40,667 nucleotides of DNA, from positions 1 through 40,667 of the IMG/VR virus record IMGVR_UViG_3300046474_000605; one strand, given 5' to 3'. Shown here piece by piece: positions 38,305 through 40,667 of this stretch. The first letter of the stretch is position 1, and each line of letters begins with the position of its first letter. The position numbers and the translations under genes are program-made. Origin of the DNA: a virus. The notes beneath the pieces were generated by a model. That model was not told where the DNA came from and did no database searches. It worked only from the letters and a program-made list of their open reading frames with translations.

Positions 38305-38619
38305 TCACAGGAAAAACCGGATGTTGATGGCGATGATGGATATCGTTGTGATCAGGCCTGGAGCGCCTGATAGGCCCATGAAAACGAAGATGAATAGGTT
38401 CAACAGGCAGGCCAAAGCCGACAGTAAAACGAAGGCCAATCCCTGCCAGTCGCCTATCAGCCACTGCCAAACTGGCCGAAGAAGCCAGGCAGCAATGAAC
38501 ACGTACATCGTCACACCGTCTACGCGGCGAAATGCGCGCCGGAGCACTGGCCCAAGATGATCGTCTTCCCTTAGCAAAATACGGCTCCCTTTTCGAAAGC
38601 CGAACCTTACCACTTCCAT
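38305..38619 (-). CDS. Small membrane protein on the opposite strand
   Basis: A 104-residue protein starting MEVVRFGFRKGS. It has a basic N-terminal part and then hydrophobic segments: MYVFIAAWLLRPVWQWL, GLAFVLLSALACLLNLFIFVFMGL and LITTISIIAINIRFFL. A shorter start at the Met before YVFIAAW is also possible. It is read against the early operon, between small early genes and xis. Such isolated opposite-strand membrane genes often are morons. Function unknown. Confidence 0.55.
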   Translation of the reverse strand: MEVVRFGFRKGSRILLREDDHLGPVLRRAFRRVDGVTMYVFIAAWLLRPVWQWLIGDWQGLAFVLLSALACLLNLFIFVFMGLSGAPGLITTISIIAINIRFFL

Positions 38620-38664
38620 TATCAATCCATCAGGCTGCCGGTGTACGGCGGTCGGGAGATATGC

Positions 38665-39318
38665 ATGTCCAAAGAAAACCCGATCCACCACCAAGACCAG
38701 GCCCTAATTGAAGCCATTCACTCGCAGCACCTTGAGCGCATCGGCGTATTGGGCGACGAAGCAATCCAGTTTCAGGACGCCTCATACGCCGTCGGCAGGC
38801 AGCGCGGCGCCAAGGAAGCAAACGAAACTCTGCTGGCCGATCTGATTGAGGCAGCTGCAACCCTGCGCCGCTATGAGGCATTGCATCGCTCAAAATGCAC
38901 CGACGAGAGCACCGCGAAGGCCGAAGTTAACGCGGCGCTCGCCACGCGCTTCGAGGCGACAGTTGCCAATTTTGGTCAGCCACCAACCACAGGCGCAGAG
39001 GATGCCGCGCACCGCGTGTCTGCCTGCATTGCTGCCTGTAAGAACATCAGTACCAAGGCCCTGGAATCCGGCGACCTGAACAACTTCGATCTCCAGCGTA
39101 ATCGGATGGTTCTGACGCAGCAGCGCGACGAGCTATTAGCGGCGCTGGAAAATCTTGAGCGTGCAAACGAAAGGCGCACCGAACTGACCACCAGCGAGGC
39201 CTACCTTCAAGCCGATCAGAAACATGGAATGGCGGATGCGTTGATTGATCTCGACCGCGCTCGCTCTTCTGCCCGCACAGCCATTGCTAACGCGAAACAG
39301 GCACTCAACCCCGCATAG
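38665..39318 (+). CDS. Ead/Ea22-like helical early protein
   Basis: A 217-residue, almost wholly helical protein (DQALIEAIHSQHLERIGVLGDE, ANETLLADLIEAAATLRRYEALHRS, LTQQRDELLAALENLERANERR). GGGAG stands before the ATG at 38665. The YEALHR and ERANERRTEL patterns recall Ead/Ea22-type early proteins of lambdoid phages. Precise function unknown. Confidence 0.65.
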   Translation: MSKENPIHHQDQALIEAIHSQHLERIGVLGDEAIQFQDASYAVGRQRGAKEANETLLADLIEAAATLRRYEALHRSKCTDESTAKAEVNAALATRFEATVANFGQPPTTGAEDAAHRVSACIAACKNISTKALESGDLNNFDLQRNRMVLTQQRDELLAALENLERANERRTELTTSEAYLQADQKHGMADALIDLDRARSSARTAIANAKQALNPA

Positions 39319-39340
39319 ACCCCGGACGGAGATAGCCAAC

Positions 39341-39583
39341 ATGTCCAAGATGACCCTTGAAGAATGGGCGACCGACCAGTTCAAGACGCCTCCCAGCCTA
39401 GATACGCTGCGCAAGTGGGCCCGCGAGGGTCGCATCGCGCCGGCGCCAGTCAAGCACGGGCGCAGCTACTATGTGGAAGCTGACGCCCACTACAACGAAC
39501 CAGAGAAGCCGCCAGCTCGCGTCACGGGCGGTAGCCTTATCAGCCGCATAGAGACCGCACGTTATGGCACCAAGGCCGCGTAA
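39341..39583 (+). CDS. xis: Excisionase
   Basis: An 80-residue protein with the phage excisionase pattern: MTLEEWATDQFKTPPSLDTLRKWAREGRIAPAPVKHGRSYYVEADAHY, a winged-helix MerR-like DNA binder. GGAG lies upstream of the ATG. It overlaps the integrase start by 20 bases, as in lambda xis-int. It directs excision together with the integrase. Confidence 0.9.
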   Translation: MSKMTLEEWATDQFKTPPSLDTLRKWAREGRIAPAPVKHGRSYYVEADAHYNEPEKPPARVTGGSLISRIETARYGTKAA

Positions 39584-40667
39584 CCCAGGATCAAAGGATC
39601 TGCCGCCGAACCTTTACCGCAAGACAGACAGCCGCAACGGGATCACGTATTACACATACCGTGATCCCGTGACCGGTCGGATGTTTGGGTTAGGGAAAGA
39701 TAAAGACTCAGCGATTCGCGAGGCGGTGGCCGCCAACTGCGCGGAAGTTCTCAAACCCGCGCTCACCGTACGCTTGGCCGCGCCGGTGGTCGAGAAAGGG
39801 AAAACGTTCTCCGAGTGGCTGGTTGACTACAAGGTCGAGTATGCGGAGAAAGAACTTTCCCTGCACACCACCCGCAACTTCAGCAGTCGCTCAAAGCGTC
39901 TCGAAGCTCACTTCGGTGACATGCCGATGCGGGATATCAAAACGATGGATATCGCATCGTATCTGACTGGTCTGGCAAAAGAAGGAAAGGCCAACATGTC
40001 GAAGGCGATGCGGTCCATCTTGCGGGATATTTTCGCGGAGGGAATTGCGGCGGGCGTGTGCGACGTCAACCCGGTAGATGCAACCAAAGCAGCACGGGCT
40101 AAAGTCACTCGGGAACGGCTCAGCCTTGAACTCTGGAAGGCGATTTACGAAACCACCAATCGTTCTTGGCTCAAGCGCGCGATGGAACTAGCCCTGCTGA
40201 CGGGACAGCGGAGGGATGATATCCGGTCGATGTTGTTCAAACATGATCAGGATGGTTTTCTGCACATCGTGCAGTCCAAAACTGGCGCTCGCTTGCGCAT
40301 CAGCACCGCGATCCGTCTTGAAGTTATCGGGCTCGACCTGGCGGCTGTGATCAAGCGCTGCCGCGATCACGCACTGTCGCAGCACCTGGTTCACTACTCG
40401 AAGCCAAACGCTCAAGTCAAAGCCGGTTATCCGGTTACCTTGGAGGTACTGACTCGGCAGTTCGCCAAAGAGCGAGACAAGGCAGCGGCAGCCTACGGAA
40501 TCACGCTGAGCGATCACCCGCCGAGCTTCCACGAAATGCGATCGCTGTCGGCGCGACTGCATGCAGCTGAGGGTCGCGACCCTCAGAAACTGCTCGGGCA
40601 TAAAACGGCGGCCATGACGGACCTGTATCGCGACAGCCGTGGCACTGAATGGATCGACGTCGCTTGA
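39564..40667 (+). CDS. int: Integrase (lambda-type tyrosine recombinase)
   Basis: A 367-residue integrase with a lambda Int-like arm-binding N-terminus (NLYRKTDSRNGITYYTYRDPVTGRMFGLGKDKDSAI). A core-binding domain follows at about 85-180. The catalytic domain has Arg in LALLTGQRRDDIRSM, Lys in VQSKTGARLRI, HxxR in SFHEMRSLSARL, His in LLGHK and the Tyr nucleophile in MTDLYRDSRG. It ends at the window's last base, so the attachment site must lie just outside. Confidence 0.93.
   Translation: MAPRPRNPGSKDLPPNLYRKTDSRNGITYYTYRDPVTGRMFGLGKDKDSAIREAVAANCAEVLKPALTVRLAAPVVEKGKTFSEWLVDYKVEYAEKELSLHTTRNFSSRSKRLEAHFGDMPMRDIKTMDIASYLTGLAKEGKANMSKAMRSILRDIFAEGIAAGVCDVNPVDATKAARAKVTRERLSLELWKAIYETTNRSWLKRAMELALLTGQRRDDIRSMLFKHDQDGFLHIVQSKTGARLRISTAIRLEVIGLDLAAVIKRCRDHALSQHLVHYSKPNAQVKAGYPVTLEVLTRQFAKERDKAAAAYGITLSDHPPSFHEMRSLSARLHAAEGRDPQKLLGHKTAAMTDLYRDSRGTEWIDVA

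Noticed and set aside
1-40667. CRISPR array, insertion sequence or tRNA gene
   Set aside because: No regularly spaced repeat-spacer pattern, no transposase or terminal inverted repeats, and no cloverleaf was found on reading both strands.

Overview
The window is an almost complete lambda-like (siphovirus-type) temperate prophage of a Pseudomonas host. Three things point to Pseudomonas: a DUF1654-type gene (a family I associate with Pseudomonadaceae) behind a LexA box, the GC-rich codon use of the core genes, and the overall gene content. The integrase stop codon is the last base of the window, and a tail fibre plus probable conversion genes sit at the other end. The packaging genes lie in the middle, so this is the integrated gene order, not the virion order. 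No attachment-site repeat is visible inside the window.

Layout, left to right. 1-2487: two converging membrane O-acyltransferases around a perfect bidirectional terminator, plus a small lipoprotein; probably lysogenic-conversion cargo. 2583-13886, all on the minus strand: the tail module, transcribed from right to left as head-tail joining proteins, DUF3168, tube protein, G/GT chaperones with a lambda-type slippery heptamer, tape measure, minor tail proteins, NlpC/P60 protein, TipJ-like hub and a fibre with an SGNH hydrolase domain. 13886-20316: the HK97-type head module (connector, major capsid, prohead protease, portal, TerL, TerS), with an extra 54-codon membrane protein between TerL and portal. 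20477-21950: HNH nuclease, a small coiled protein, fused/broken Rz-Rz1 spanins and a holin. No endolysin is recognisable. 22322-23362: an AT-rich RelA/SpoT-type nucleotide synthetase gene. 23359-29352: regulation, recombination and replication (possible late regulator, zinc protein, second tyrosine recombinase, VRR-NUC and DUF1364 nucleases, P-like protein, DnaT-like protein, Rha/KilAC antirepressor, CII).

29422-30900 is the switch: cro on minus, cI on plus, three repressor-like sites between them, a LexA-boxed DUF1654 gene, then a second cluster of three copies of the same 14-bp site over a strong rightward promoter. This mirrors lambda OR/PR and OL/PL. The rightward transcript has a roughly 550-nt untranslated leader with a boxA, then runs through a TerB-like gene with two small membrane proteins, other early genes, an AT-rich two-gene minus-strand cassette, a cytosine methyltransferase interrupted by an in-frame amber codon, more small early genes, excisionase and integrase.

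Most assignments rest on motifs and gene order read by eye. No database search was possible. The most interesting candidates are the RelA/SpoT gene in the lysis region, the two-gene cassette at 34397-35247, the TerB/membrane trio, the paired operator clusters with the boxA leader, and the damaged or recoded genes (Rz/Rz1, methyltransferase).
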